The notes beneath the pieces were generated by a model that ran no database searches, was not told where the DNA came from, and was given only the letters and a program-made list of their open reading frames with translations. Below, one piece after another: positions 10,601 through 18,721 of a stretch of 64,000 nucleotides of DNA. How positions within the stretch are numbered: position 1 is the stretch's first letter; each line of letters begins with the position of its first letter. This stretch comes from Flavobacteriaceae bacterium (GTDB lineage: Bacteria; Bacteroidota; Bacteroidia; Flavobacteriales; Flavobacteriaceae). A program made the position numbers and the translations under genes. The DNA lies in contig SIHP01000010.1 in the NCBI GenBank assembly GCA_004762155.1, positions 62,001 to 126,000 of the forward strand. Reading direction: 5' to 3'.

Positions 10601-12130
10601 AATGCAACTGGATGTACTGAGGAAAGTTTTACAACACAAATTATTCCGAGAGCTCCTATTTGTACCAACTTAACTAATCCGTTAAACGCAGCTCTTGATG
10701 TATTGTTGACTACAGATATTACTTGGAATGCTGTTACAGATGCTACAGGTTATCTACTAACAATTGGAACAAGTACTGGTGCTACAGATATTATCAACAA
10801 TCAAGATGTTGGCAATATAACTACTTTTGATATTCCTACGGATTTACCAGAAGGAACAGCGATTTTTGTAAGTGTTACTCCCTATAATGCCGTTGGAAAT
10901 GCAACAGGATGTACTGAGGAAAGTTTTACAACACAAATTATTCCGAGAGCTCCTATTTGTACCAATTTAACTAATCCGTTAAACACAGCTGTTGATGTAC
11001 TTATAACTACAGATATTACTTGGAATGCTCTTACAGATGCTACAGGTTATTTGCTAACTATTGGAACAAGTACTGGTGCTACGGATATTATCAACAATCA
11101 AGATGTTGGCAATGTAACTACGTTTGATATTCCTACGGATTTACCAGAAGGAACGGAAGTTTTTGTAAGTGTTACTCCGTATAATGCCGTTGGAAATGCA
11201 ACTGGATGTACTGAGGAAAGTTTTACAACACAAATTATTCCGAGAGTTCCTATTTGTACTACCCTAACTAATCCGTTAAATGCAGCTCTTGATGTACTTA
11301 TAACTACAGATATTACTTGGAATGCTGTTTCTGATGCTACAGGTTATTTGCTAACAATTGGAACAAGTACTGGTGCTACAGATATTATCAACAACCAAGA
11401 TGTTGGCAATATAACTACGTTTGATATTCCTACGGATTTACCAGAAGGAACAGCGATTTTTGTAAGTGTTACTCCCTATAATGCCGTTGGAAATGCAACA
11501 GGGTGTACTGAAGAAAGCTTTACAACACAAATTATTCCGAGAGTTCCTATTTGTACTACCCTAACTAATCCGTTAAATGCAGCTACAGATGTTGCTGTTG
11601 ATTTAGCATTTGTTTCTTGGAGTTCTGTTGCAGATGCAGATGGGTATAAAATTACCATAACAGGAACCGCAACAAATGATATTACAGATGTTGATGTAAA
11701 TACTGATACTACCTATGATTTTACTGATGTTTTTGTTAATAGTGAAACAGTAACTATAACCATAACACCTTACAACAGCTTTGGTGATGCAACAGGTTGT
11801 TCTGCAAGTACATTTACCATAATAGACAGACCTAAAAATGAGGTTTTATTTGGGTTCTCACCTAATAATGATGGTATTAATGATTTTTGGGAAATTGAAG
11901 GTATTGAAGCACATCCTAGTAATGTTGTTACCATATACAATCGTTGGGGAGATATTGTTTTTAAAATGAATGATTATGACAATCAATCTAATGTTTTTAG
12001 AGGAATTGCAAATACCAAAACCGGCTTAGGCGGAGGAAAACTTCCTGATGGAACCTATTTCTTTCAATTTACTATTGAAGGCGAACATAATTTTAAAAAG
12101 TTAAACGGTTACGTTGTAATAAAAAGATAA
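4676..12130 (+). CDS. Giant BspA-repeat surface protein, T9SS type B sorting
   Basis: A 2484-residue secreted protein. Residues 1-19 form a signal peptide ending HSFA|QE. A PKD-like segment with VDWGDGS and HTYDTAGIYTV follows, then a long block of about 25-residue BspA/DUF285 repeats (FNQPLNNWDVSNVTNMESMF type). A linker module (CTQITSPVDG) leads to a second PKD-like segment (SIDWGDGQ) and a second BspA block. Next come about ten roughly 99-residue Ig/FnIII-like repeats beginning CTxLTxPxNAA. The C-terminal 85 residues (FSPNNDGINDFWEIEGI to GYVVIKR) are the CHU_C/type B sorting domain used by T9SS. The PorP/SprF gene starts 6 bases downstream, a common arrangement for large T9SS adhesins. 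It is probably a cell-surface or released adhesin; the ligand is unknown. Confidence 0.9.
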   Translation: MFKKLLLLLPLIFSIHSFAQEFTSIWNTANIDSGSSTDTQISIPTNPLYTYNYVVDWGDGSSDANVAGDITHTYDTAGIYTVKISGAFPAIFFNSIGDTSKITEILSWGAIEWETMEAAFAGCNNLNFDAIDAPDLSRVTSLKNMFLNCTSFNGIVNNWNITRVTDISGLFMGASIFNRPLDNWNTIAVTNMTNTFNDANLFNEPLDNWITNSVTNLDFTFRRARDFNQNINSWNVDNVTSMESTFETASDFNKPLNNWNVNNVTNMANMFFSSNFNQPIENWNVAKVTNMSGMFFSSDFNQPINGWVVDDVTDMSRMFGQSEFNQPLDSWIVTNVTNMYQMFYRHRTFNQPLNNWDVSNVTNMESMFDGWIWGGIYNLPLNNWNVANVTNMRYMFRDNSAFNQNINTWEVGAVTNMEGMFENAPSFNQPLNDWDVGNVTTMESMFQETDSFNQPLNNWNVANVLNMSAMFYQSLAFDSAIDLWQVTKVTDFYRMFSNTIFNQNISGWNTLAAVDMEEMFNNATLFDQNLGAWNIVSVTDMTNMLSGTAISQENYDNLLIGWATQSITNAISLGANNLTYCDGRDARQRLIDDYNWTFNGDSVNCTFVLCTQITSPVDGDANVPANSDIRWNPAPNATGYTVSISIENTSGTQIIYDNQDFGNVVGLDFTNEFTPGDLVYVTVIPYNDEGPATGCEEISFTVIESWVNNPAAFKLTYDTTIQIGNTTTAINQLRVEPLAGLTYDYSIDWGDGQYNNNVTNEIIHTYLVPGVYTISIIGTFPAPYHTTSNNDAYKLLSIDQWGTQQWLSMQNAFYNCVNMEYNATDIPDLSLATSMGAMFRNCSNFNGAINDWDVSTITNMSSLFYNASIYNQPLNNWAVTNVSSMYNMFYNAIAFNQNINSWDTGAVTSMYNMFRNAEAFNEPINDWNVALVTTMDSMFRDTAAFDQPLNNWEVFEVTDMSEMFRDAAAFNKDIDSWQVSKVIDMTGMFYNATAFDMPLNSWDVSNVINMVSMFYNASSFNKPLDNWTPNAANSFAYMFSRASAFNQNINNWNVTNITSMQAMFNDADMFNQPLNNWDVNSVINTVSMFQSADAFNQPLNNWDVSAVANMSYMFEDTPVFDQPLNNWDVSSVTLMTAMFEDALVFNQNLNDWDVSVVTSMDSMFKNAQTFNTPLDNWVTNELQTTAAMFNDALTFNQNINTWNVSFVTTMEEMFYNAVAYNQPMDSWVVASVTNMERMFRGATAFNEAISSWNVRAVESFEEMFYDATAFNQHINNWRANNATNMDDMFRAAIHYNQPMDLWFIGAVSMENMFRDATAFNQSLADWNVSNVTEMRDMLDNTALSRINYDNTLIAWSALSLTPNITLGAQGLLYCASIEERQAMITTYGWTFSGDILDCPVPECTLLTSPENGAIDVPINTNLVWEEILYALEYDLTITLQPSGTIINETVTTNAYEFATDVLVGATSVTVLIEPKNGTGIATACTLESFSLSTEVAAVPECTVLANPIANAVEVALDTNLSWEAISNADGYFITVATTPGGNDILNNEDVGNVISYDLVSDLPENVQIYVTIIPYNEEGNATGCSEESFTTELLPVAPSCVTLSSPINGATDVLITTDLTWNSAALATGYLVSVGTTSGGIEIANGIDVGNITTYSFPTDLPETRTLYVTIIPYNAVGDAIGCTEESFTTETLPTIPVCTTLTSPANAAVDVLLGTDLTWNAISDATGYLLTVGTSTGATDIINNQDVGNVTTFDIPTDLPETTTIFVTITPYNAVGNAISCFEESFTTETLPIAPICTNLTNPLNAAVAVLITTDITWNAVTDATGYLLTIGTSTGATDIINNQDVGNITTFDIPTDLPEGTEVFVSVIPYNAVGNATGCTEESFTTQIIPRAPICTNLTNPLNAALDVLLTTDITWNAVTDATGYLLTIGTSTGATDIINNQDVGNVTTFDVPTDLPEGTAIFVSVTPYNAVGNATGCTEESFTTQIIPRAPICTNLTNPLNAALDVLLTTDITWNAVTDATGYLLTIGTSTGATDIINNQDVGNITTFDIPTDLPEGTAIFVSVTPYNAVGNATGCTEESFTTQIIPRAPICTNLTNPLNTAVDVLITTDITWNALTDATGYLLTIGTSTGATDIINNQDVGNVTTFDIPTDLPEGTEVFVSVTPYNAVGNATGCTEESFTTQIIPRVPICTTLTNPLNAALDVLITTDITWNAVSDATGYLLTIGTSTGATDIINNQDVGNITTFDIPTDLPEGTAIFVSVTPYNAVGNATGCTEESFTTQIIPRVPICTTLTNPLNAATDVAVDLAFVSWSSVADADGYKITITGTATNDITDVDVNTDTTYDFTDVFVNSETVTITITPYNSFGDATGCSASTFTIIDRPKNEVLFGFSPNNDGINDFWEIEGIEAHPSNVVTIYNRWGDIVFKMNDYDNQSNVFRGIANTKTGLGGGKLPDGTYFFQFTIEGEHNFKKLNGYVVIKR
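10061..11545 (+). repeat. Five near-identical 297-bp in-frame tandem repeats
   Basis: Units begin at 10061, 10358, 10655, 10952 and 11249, and a diverging unit starts at 11546. The period is exactly 297 bp (99 codons). Neighbouring units differ at only scattered positions, while the outer units (8880-10060 and after 11546) are older and more diverged. The repeats encode the Ig-like modules of the giant surface protein. They are likely to vary in copy number by recombination. Confidence 0.9.
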
Positions 12131-12136
12131 TAGAAG

Positions 12137-13066
12137 ATGAATAGCAAACAAAAAAACAGTTTTTCTAAGATTATTCTTATAATCTTTTTTGCCGTAAATA
12201 CGCTTTACGCACAACAAACACCAACGTTTTCAGAATATAATTATAATCCGTTTTTAATTAATCCTGCGTATGCTGGTTTAACTAACAATGCAGAAATTTC
12301 AATCAGTAATTCGGGCTTTATAAACTCTTTTGATGGGAGTCCTAAAACCTTATCATTAACAGCACAAAAAGCAATAGGTCGTAATAATTTAGGATTGGGT
12401 TTTGGAGTTATTAGAGATGAAGTTGGTGTTACCAGTGCTTCTACTTTTTATGCTGCGTTGTCTTATAGAATTTATTTTGACACACAAAGTACAAGACCAC
12501 ATTGGCAAAACTATATACCTGGTGTACTTTCTTTTGGAATTACATTTGGTGTACAACAATACCAAAATAATCTATTGGATTTAGGAATTGTTGGAGATCA
12601 AGCTTTTTCTCAAAATATTAATGCAACAATTCCTACTATTGGCTTTGGTGCTGTATTTAATCATGATACTTTTTATATTGGTTTTTCTACTCCAAATCTT
12701 ATTGGTGATGCACTTTCATCAGAAAAAAACTTAACCCTTAGCAATCCGTATTATGGGTATTTTGGCTATCGATTTTTTGAAAGTATTTTTGAAGATTTTA
12801 TATTTAAACCAAACGTATTACTTAAATATGAAAACGGTACACCACTTCAGGCTGATATAAATACTGCCGTGAGTTATAAAAATAAAATTGAATTTGGACT
12901 TGGATATCGAACAGATAATTCTGTTAATATTTTAGCAGGTTTATATGCTTTTGATAATTTACGTGTTATTTATAATTATAATATCCCTACTAATAATTCT
13001 CCGTTAGGAAATACACACGGAATAGTATTAAGCTATCAATTTGGAGAAGGATATAGAAGAGATTAG
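12137..13066 (+). CDS. PorP/SprF-family type IX secretion membrane protein
   Basis: A 309-residue protein with a signal peptide (cleavage near LYA|QQ). The opening of the mature part, QQTPTFSEYNYNPFLINPAYAG, is the hallmark of the PorP/SprF family. The rest alternates short beta-strand-like stretches and ends in an aromatic-rich strand (GIVLSYQFGEG), consistent with an outer-membrane beta-barrel of about 14 strands. Family members bind T9SS cargo carrying type B (CHU_C) domains and help attach it to the surface; SprF serves SprB in Flavobacterium johnsoniae. It lies 6 bases after a type B cargo gene, so it very probably serves that protein. It is one of many paralogs expected in the genome, so no specific symbol is given. 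Confidence 0.9.
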   Translation: MNSKQKNSFSKIILIIFFAVNTLYAQQTPTFSEYNYNPFLINPAYAGLTNNAEISISNSGFINSFDGSPKTLSLTAQKAIGRNNLGLGFGVIRDEVGVTSASTFYAALSYRIYFDTQSTRPHWQNYIPGVLSFGITFGVQQYQNNLLDLGIVGDQAFSQNINATIPTIGFGAVFNHDTFYIGFSTPNLIGDALSSEKNLTLSNPYYGYFGYRFFESIFEDFIFKPNVLLKYENGTPLQADINTAVSYKNKIEFGLGYRTDNSVNILAGLYAFDNLRVIYNYNIPTNNSPLGNTHGIVLSYQFGEGYRRD

Positions 13067-13967
<901 letters not shown>

Positions 13968-13969
13968 TT

Positions 13970-14057
13970 AAGGAGTTAAGGAGTATAGGAGTATAGGAGT
14001 ATAGGAGTTAAGAATTTAAGGAGTGCAGGAGTTAAGAAGTTTTATGGGCAGTATCTC
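13970..14057. repeat. Short direct repeats of a 10-mer (AGGAGTATAG type)
   Basis: About eight imperfect copies of GGAGTATA / GGAGTTAA follow one another. AGGAGTTAAGAATT at 14003-14016 is the exact reverse complement of AATTCTTAACTCCT at 14067-14080 in the following tandem repeat. A 14-bp stem could therefore form across the two repeat blocks. Confidence 0.8.
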
Positions 14058-14063
14058 TAAATA

Positions 14064-14294
14064 CTGAATTCTTAACTCCTACAATACTTAACTACTATTC
14101 ATATAATCACTTTATAAATTCTGAATTCTTAACTCCTACAACACTTAACTACTATTCATATAATCACTTTATAAATTCTGAATTCTTAACTCCTACAATA
14201 CTTAACTACTATTCATATAATCACTTTATAAATTCTGAATTCTTAACTCCTACAATACTTAACTACTACTATTCATATAATCACTTTATAAATT
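14064..14294. repeat. 57-bp tandem repeat, four copies
   Basis: Copies start at 14064, 14121, 14178 and 14235. The first three are 57 bp; the fourth is 60 bp because of a three-base ACT insertion. Each carries GAATTCTTAACTCCTACA followed by ACTTAACTACTATTCATA. The array runs into the next gene: the ATG at 14305 sits in the remnant of a fifth copy, where the repeat has ATT. This is not a CRISPR, because there are no unique spacers. Confidence 0.9.
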
Positions 14295-14304
14295 CTTAAC
14301 TACT

Positions 14305-14697
14305 ATGCAATGTCCTTGTAATCCTGATAAAAAATATATTAATTGTTGTAAAAAAGCACACGATAATATTCTTAATGTTACTACTTCAGAAAATTTAATG
14401 CGTTCTCGTTACAGTGCTTTTGTTTTAGCTAATATTGAGTATTTACAAAAAAGTCATCACTCTAAAACAAGACCATCTAAACGAGAAAAAAAAGAAACTT
14501 TACAATGGACCAAAGCTGTTGAATGGTTAAAACTAGAGGTATTAAATACATCCGAAGGAACTATAAATGATACCAAAGGAACTGTTGAATTTAAAGCTTT
14601 CTTTATGGAAAATGGTAGTATGAATGTGATACATGAAAACTCTAGGTTTTGTAAAGAAAACGAGCATTGGGTGTATCTTGACGGTAAACATTCTTAA
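14305..14697 (+). CDS. YchJ-like SEC-C motif protein
   Basis: A 130-residue protein opening MQCPCNPDKKYINCC, the SEC-C zinc-binding motif (CxC...CC) typical of the YchJ/UPF0225 family. The conserved YchJ core follows: TSENLMRSRYSAFVLANIEYLQKSHH, then a WLKLEVLNT stretch and FKAFF in an NTF2-like half. Length matches single-SEC-C members of the family. The biochemical role is not established in general; SEC-C modules bind zinc. The start codon lies in the remnant of a 57-bp repeat, so its leader has been shaped by repeat expansion. Confidence 0.88.
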   Translation: MQCPCNPDKKYINCCKKAHDNILNVTTSENLMRSRYSAFVLANIEYLQKSHHSKTRPSKREKKETLQWTKAVEWLKLEVLNTSEGTINDTKGTVEFKAFFMENGSMNVIHENSRFCKENEHWVYLDGKHS

Positions 14698-14782
14698 CTA
14701 AAAAGATTATAAATCACTACTACCTTTCTTACAACTCTTCTACTCTATTATCTCTTAATAACTAAGTTCTTTCTGCTTTTTA

Positions 14783-14823
14783 AACTAAAAAATTAGTTTG
14801 AACTAATTTTTTAGTTATATTTG
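14783..14823 (+). promoter_or_regulatory. 16-bp-arm palindrome overlapping the BlaI-operon promoter
   Basis: The arms AACTAAAAAATTAGTT (14783-14798) and AACTAATTTTTTAGTT (14801-14816) are perfect inverse complements separated by TG. TATATTTG at 14816-14823 matches the TAnnTTTG -7 box, and TTTG at 14797-14800 may serve as the -33 box with slightly short spacing. The palindrome thus covers the promoter about 45 bases before the BlaI start. This is what an autorepression operator should look like. Confidence 0.75.
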
Positions 14824-14860
14824 AATATCATTAAATACCTTGTGACATAAAAACAAATCT

Positions 14861-15232
14861 ATGAGTAAACAACTTACCAAAGCAGAAGAACAAATTATGC
14901 ATGTCTTATGGACTTTAAAAGAAGCTTCTGTAAAAGAAGTTATTGAAGAATTAGATGAACCTAAACCTGCTTATAATACCGTTTCTACTATTATACGAAT
15001 TTTAGAGTCTAAAGAATTTGTTGGACATACTCCAAAAGGAAGAGGTTATACCTATCATCCTATTATAGAAAAGTCTGCTTATAGTAATCAAAGTATTCAT
15101 AAGCTTATGAATGGCTATTTTGAAGGTTCGTTTAAAACTATGGTTTCGTTTTTTATGAAAGAAAACAAAATGGACTTAAACGAATTAGAAAGCATACTAA
15201 AAGAAGTTAATAAAAAAGAAAACAATGATTAA
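14861..15232 (+). CDS. BlaI/MecI/CopY-family transcriptional repressor
   Basis: A 123-residue winged-helix repressor. The opening TKAEEQIMHVLWTLKEASVKEVIEEL, then YNTVSTIIRILESKEFVGH and RGYTYHPI, is the standard BlaI/MecI DNA-binding domain; the C-terminal third is the dimerisation helix region. The gene overlaps the downstream M56 protease gene by 8 bases, the classic blaI-blaR1 arrangement. The protease normally inactivates the repressor on a signal. The perfect palindrome at 14783-14816 is its likely operator, so the operon is probably autoregulated. In flavobacteria these pairs usually do not control beta-lactamase, and no resistance gene is adjacent here. Confidence 0.92.
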   Translation: MSKQLTKAEEQIMHVLWTLKEASVKEVIEELDEPKPAYNTVSTIIRILESKEFVGHTPKGRGYTYHPIIEKSAYSNQSIHKLMNGYFEGSFKTMVSFFMKENKMDLNELESILKEVNKKENND

Positions 15233-16727
15233 TTATATTATACAAACCATACTTTTTCAGGCACTTTTTATTTTTATTTATGATCTGTTTTTAAGTAAAG
15301 AAACCTTTTTTAATGGCAATAGATTTTACTTATTATTTACAGCTGTTATTTCGTTTTTATTACCGTTAATTAAAATTAATAGCATACAAAAAATTGTTCC
15401 TAGTACTTATACCATTTTGCTTCCTGAAGTAATATTATCTCCTCAAAAAGTAATTGAAAAAACAAATTGGTATCAAGACATTAATTACCTTAATGTTATT
15501 TTTTGGCTGGGCGTTGTTCTTTTTTTATTGATTTTCATTTTAAAAATTAATAAAATTATTCAACTGATTATTAGAAATCCAGTTGTTAAGAAAAATAATT
15601 ATAAGCTAATTCTATTAAACAACAATACCAAAGCCTTTTCATTTTTCAATTATATATTTATTGGTAATACTATTCCTTCTGAAAAAAAACAGAATATTAT
15701 TGCCCACGAATTGGTGCATAGCAAGCAAAAACATACGATAGATTTACTATTTTTTGAAGCTCTAAAAATTATCATGTGGTTTAATCCTATGACCTACGTT
15801 TATCAGCATAGAATATCCTTAATACACGAATTTATATCTGACAATATTGTAAGTAAATCCGCAGAAAAAAAGAAATACATCAATACTTTATTATCTGAAA
15901 TATTTCAGGTTGAGCACATAGCATTTATTAATCAGTTTTACAAAAATTCATTATTAAAAAAACGAATTATTATGATAACTAAAACACAATCAAAAAAAGT
16001 AAAACAATTAAAATATCTAGTATTAATTCCTATACTTTCAAGTATGCTTTTGTATACTTCTTGTTCTAATGAAAGTAAAGAAATAGACACTGCTGTATTA
16101 TTACAAAATCAAACTATTTATTTTGATAAAGGAAAAACATCAAGTGAAAAATTGGATAAATTATCATTTATGGATGTTTATATTGGTAAAGATGCTCCAA
16201 AATTAAAAGAGTTAACCATAAATGATTTAACAGCTGATGAAAAAAATGAATTCAACAATATTAACAATAGTATGGTTGAAAATGAAAGTACTTTTATGCT
16301 AAGAGTATTTGAGGGTTTTGAGGGTAGAAAAATAATCTATCTTAATTTAAAAGAAAATAATAGCAATAATAAAGATAAAACAAACCCACTCTTATTCTCT
16401 CAAATAGACCAAGTTCCTACTTTTATTAATAAAGGAGAAACAAAAACAGATTTTCATAAAAACATGAGTCAGTTTGTAGCTGATAACTTTAATACCGAGC
16501 TTGCAAATTCTTTAGATTTAGAGCCAGGAAAAAAAAGAATTTATCTTCAATTTACTATAAATAAAGAAGGGAAAGTCACCAATATTAAAGCACGTGCTCC
16601 TCACCCATCTTTAAAAGAAGAAGCAATACGTTTAGCTGAAAAATTGCCAACATTTAAACCTGGTTTTCATGAAGGTAAAAATGTTGCTGTTGGATACACT
16701 CTTCCAATAAGCTTTGAAGTAAAATAA
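15225..16727 (+). CDS. M56 (BlaR1-type) membrane metallopeptidase with TonB-like C-terminus
   Basis: A 500-residue protein. Several TM helices occur in the first 110 residues, and another lies near 265-280 (LVLIPILSSMLLYTSC). The zinc site HELVH is at 161-165, with a further conserved glutamate in LIHEFISDN. The C-terminal 65 residues (IYLQFTINKEGKVTNIKARAPHP to LPISFEV) form a TonB C-terminal domain that should sit in the periplasm. M56-TonB fusions are frequent in Bacteroidota. The protein probably senses an envelope signal and triggers cleavage of the BlaI repressor encoded by the overlapping upstream gene. The next gene begins 2 bases after its stop. Confidence 0.9.
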   Translation: MINYIIQTILFQALFIFIYDLFLSKETFFNGNRFYLLFTAVISFLLPLIKINSIQKIVPSTYTILLPEVILSPQKVIEKTNWYQDINYLNVIFWLGVVLFLLIFILKINKIIQLIIRNPVVKKNNYKLILLNNNTKAFSFFNYIFIGNTIPSEKKQNIIAHELVHSKQKHTIDLLFFEALKIIMWFNPMTYVYQHRISLIHEFISDNIVSKSAEKKKYINTLLSEIFQVEHIAFINQFYKNSLLKKRIIMITKTQSKKVKQLKYLVLIPILSSMLLYTSCSNESKEIDTAVLLQNQTIYFDKGKTSSEKLDKLSFMDVYIGKDAPKLKELTINDLTADEKNEFNNINNSMVENESTFMLRVFEGFEGRKIIYLNLKENNSNNKDKTNPLLFSQIDQVPTFINKGETKTDFHKNMSQFVADNFNTELANSLDLEPGKKRIYLQFTINKEGKVTNIKARAPHPSLKEEAIRLAEKLPTFKPGFHEGKNVAVGYTLPISFEVK

Positions 16728-16729
16728 CT

Positions 16730-17980
16730 ATGAAAAATATACTGATTATCATATTACTATGCGCAATAGTAAAAGTCGAAGCACAAACTTCGGCTTTTGC
16801 TGATTTGGATAGTTTACTACAAATTGGACGTTATAAAATTGCCTTAGAAAAGTTACATAAAATGACGCCTTCTTATACTACTAACTATAAAACAGCTGCC
16901 ATTTATGAAGTTTTAGATTTACATAAAAAAGCATCTGAATTTTATGAAAAATCATTACTATTTAAAAACGATTATAAAACCAAACTAAAGTTTGCAAAAT
17001 CATTAAAAAAAGAAAAAAAGTACAACAAGGCTATTGTATTATTTGAGGAACTTAATAAAAGTGATGAAAATAATTTACTAGCAAAATACGAATTAGGCAA
17101 ATTGTATTTGATAACAAAAAAAGCTAAAAAAGCTAGAGACATTTTTTATGAATTGACAATTCTTGATCCAAAAAATGCTAACTATTCTTATAAGTTAGCC
17201 ATGACTTATACCTTATTAAAAAAGAGAAACTTAAAAATTAATTCATTTTTAGATACTTATAAAAAAGATACCACTCATATTCGTGCAATTGAACAACTCG
17301 CCAGAGCTTATACCAAACTTAATGATAAAGATTCTGCTACTTTATTTATTGATAAGGGACTACAGTTAAATGAAAATCAGATTATTTTAAACAGATTAAA
17401 AATTAATGCTCTATACAAAAAGAAAAAATATGAGCAAAGTATTATACTTTTAGAACATATAGATAGTTTGGAACCTAATGAACATTACACAAAAAAAATG
17501 TTAGGCAAGTGTTATTATCATACAAAAGCATATGAAAAAGCTATTACAAACTTTACTTTGGCTAAAGACTTAGATTATGGTGATTTTAAAAGCAGTATTT
17601 TTTTAGGTGATATTTATTTACAACAAAAAAGAACAAATAAAGCTATGTTTGCTTATGCTATGGCAACATTTATTGATAAAGAACCTAGAGATAAAGCTCA
17701 TATGGGCTTGGCAGCTGTATATACTGAAATGAAATTACCCAATAGAGTTTTAGAACAATATAAATTAGCCATTGGTGAGAATAATAAAAATTATATTGCT
17801 TTGTTTGAGTTAGCAAAGCTTAGTGATAATTATTATGAAGATAAAAAAATTGGATATCGTTTGTATCAAAAATATCTTACTAAATTTAAAGGTAAAAATG
17901 AAGAATATGATGCTTTTGTAAGTTATAAAATTAAAGAAATAAAAAAGATATTCTTTAAAAAAGGGGAAGTTTTAGAGTAA
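16730..17980 (+). CDS. Secreted tetratricopeptide-repeat protein
   Basis: A 416-residue protein with a signal peptide (MKNILIIILLCAIVKVEA|QT) and at least eight TPR-like helix pairs, for example KYNKAIVLFEELNKSDENNL, AKYELGKLYLITKKAKKARD and SIFLGDIYLQQKRTNKAM. There is no membrane anchor after the signal peptide and no enzymatic motif, so it is probably periplasmic and acts as a protein-protein scaffold. It begins 2 bases after the M56 protease and is therefore the third gene of the BlaI operon. A role in signal reception or as regulated output is likely. Such BlaI-M56-TPR operons are common in flavobacteria, but their signal is unknown to me. Confidence 0.85.
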   Translation: MKNILIIILLCAIVKVEAQTSAFADLDSLLQIGRYKIALEKLHKMTPSYTTNYKTAAIYEVLDLHKKASEFYEKSLLFKNDYKTKLKFAKSLKKEKKYNKAIVLFEELNKSDENNLLAKYELGKLYLITKKAKKARDIFYELTILDPKNANYSYKLAMTYTLLKKRNLKINSFLDTYKKDTTHIRAIEQLARAYTKLNDKDSATLFIDKGLQLNENQIILNRLKINALYKKKKYEQSIILLEHIDSLEPNEHYTKKMLGKCYYHTKAYEKAITNFTLAKDLDYGDFKSSIFLGDIYLQQKRTNKAMFAYAMATFIDKEPRDKAHMGLAAVYTEMKLPNRVLEQYKLAIGENNKNYIALFELAKLSDNYYEDKKIGYRLYQKYLTKFKGKNEEYDAFVSYKIKEIKKIFFKKGEVLE

Positions 17981-17992
17981 TTTTAAAATGCA

Positions 17993-18361
17993 TCATTCTT
18001 CTAAAAATTCTAAAATAGATTCTCCTTTTGGAGCATTTAACCTTCCAATATTATATTTTACCGAATCTAACTTTCCTGTATTTGTGCAGTGTTAGATAAT
18101 AAAACGAGATTTAGCTGCTATTAAATCGTACTCTTTTAATTCTCTAACTAAATCAACATAATCTTTTAGATAAGTAATTGAATTCTTATCATTTTTCTTT
18201 ACCAATTCTTTGGTTAAACTATTTAAAACAGTTAGCCTTTCTTCTTTAGTTATTTTTTGATTTAATTCTGATTTTAAAGAATCTATTTTAGTTTGTGCAA
18301 TTATACTTCCTGTAAAGAGAAAATATATACTGGTAATAAAGATTGATTTAAAGCTTAACAT
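17993..18361 (-). pseudogene. Remnant of a TPR regulator with internal deletion
   Basis: Reading from 18361, a signal peptide (MLSFKSIFITSIYFLFTGSIIAQ) and the opening of a TPR protein (KIDSLKSELNQKITKEERLTV) run to an in-frame TAA at 18092-18094. The same frame continues past it as a short tail, KLDSVKYNIGRLNAPKGESILEFLEE in segments, ending TGA at 17993-17995. That tail resembles the end of the TPR-LuxR regulator at 60702 (PKGTELEFFIQNL). The simplest reading is a full-length TPR-LuxR gene that lost its middle. The N-terminal 89 residues could still be translated. The tail match is short, so the LuxR identity is tentative. Confidence 0.55.
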
Positions 18362-18456
18362 AGTATCGTTTTATATAGCAAAGTTATTAAAACCCTTTAA
18401 CAACGAATATAATATACTTGTATGAAACAAAAGTTGATTTTTTTGTTTTATACAAG

Positions 18457-18488
18457 AAAAGACAGCCAATTGTCGTTGACTGTCTTTT
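18457..18488 (-). terminator. Hairpin terminator after the 55-residue gene
   Basis: AAAAGACAG at 18457-18465 pairs perfectly with CTGTCTTTT at 18480-18488. Read on the minus strand it lies about 40 bases after the small gene's stop and is followed by T-rich sequence. The symmetric A/T flanks would also let it work from the other side. Confidence 0.7.
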
Positions 18489-18526
18489 AACTAAAAAAAT
18501 ATAAAACCGAAAATTCTTTTTAAACT

Positions 18527-18694
18527 TTAAAAACCTTCACCTGGAGCTTCCGGGCTACTTGCTTGCGCTTTTTTGGGGCTTAACATAATATAAGTTCCCA
18601 AGGCAGTTAAAGCAGCATACTTACCGTATTTACCTATTTTACCCATTGCTTCTTTTCTACTTATTTCTTCTTTATTATTTATATTACTTTTCAT
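18527..18694 (-). CDS. Small protein of 55 residues with SRKEA motif
   Basis: ATG at 18694 to TAA at 18527. It opens MKSNINNKEEISRKEAMGKI, continues with a short hydrophobic stretch (YAALTALGTYIMLSP) and ends in KKAQASSPEAPGEGF. The SRKEA...G...hydrophobic...AxA pattern resembles a minimal signal or Tat-like leader, with AQA as a possible cleavage site; only an RK pair, not RR, is present. It lies 27 bases after the T9SS type A protein and before a terminator, so it is probably co-transcribed as the last gene. I recall similar short proteins beside flavobacterial surface proteins, but no function is known to me. Confidence 0.7.
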   Translation of the reverse strand: MKSNINNKEEISRKEAMGKIGKYGKYAALTALGTYIMLSPKKAQASSPEAPGEGF

Positions 18695-18721
18695 CTTAAT
18701 TGTCTTTAATGTAGTTTACTA

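Noticed and set aside
14064..14304. CRISPR-like array
   Set aside because: The 57-bp units follow each other directly with no unique spacers and no cas genes nearby; it is a simple tandem repeat.
14783..14816. Rho-independent terminator after the YchJ-like gene
   Set aside because: The stem is A/T only with no T-run after it, and it overlaps a promoter box, so an operator fits better.
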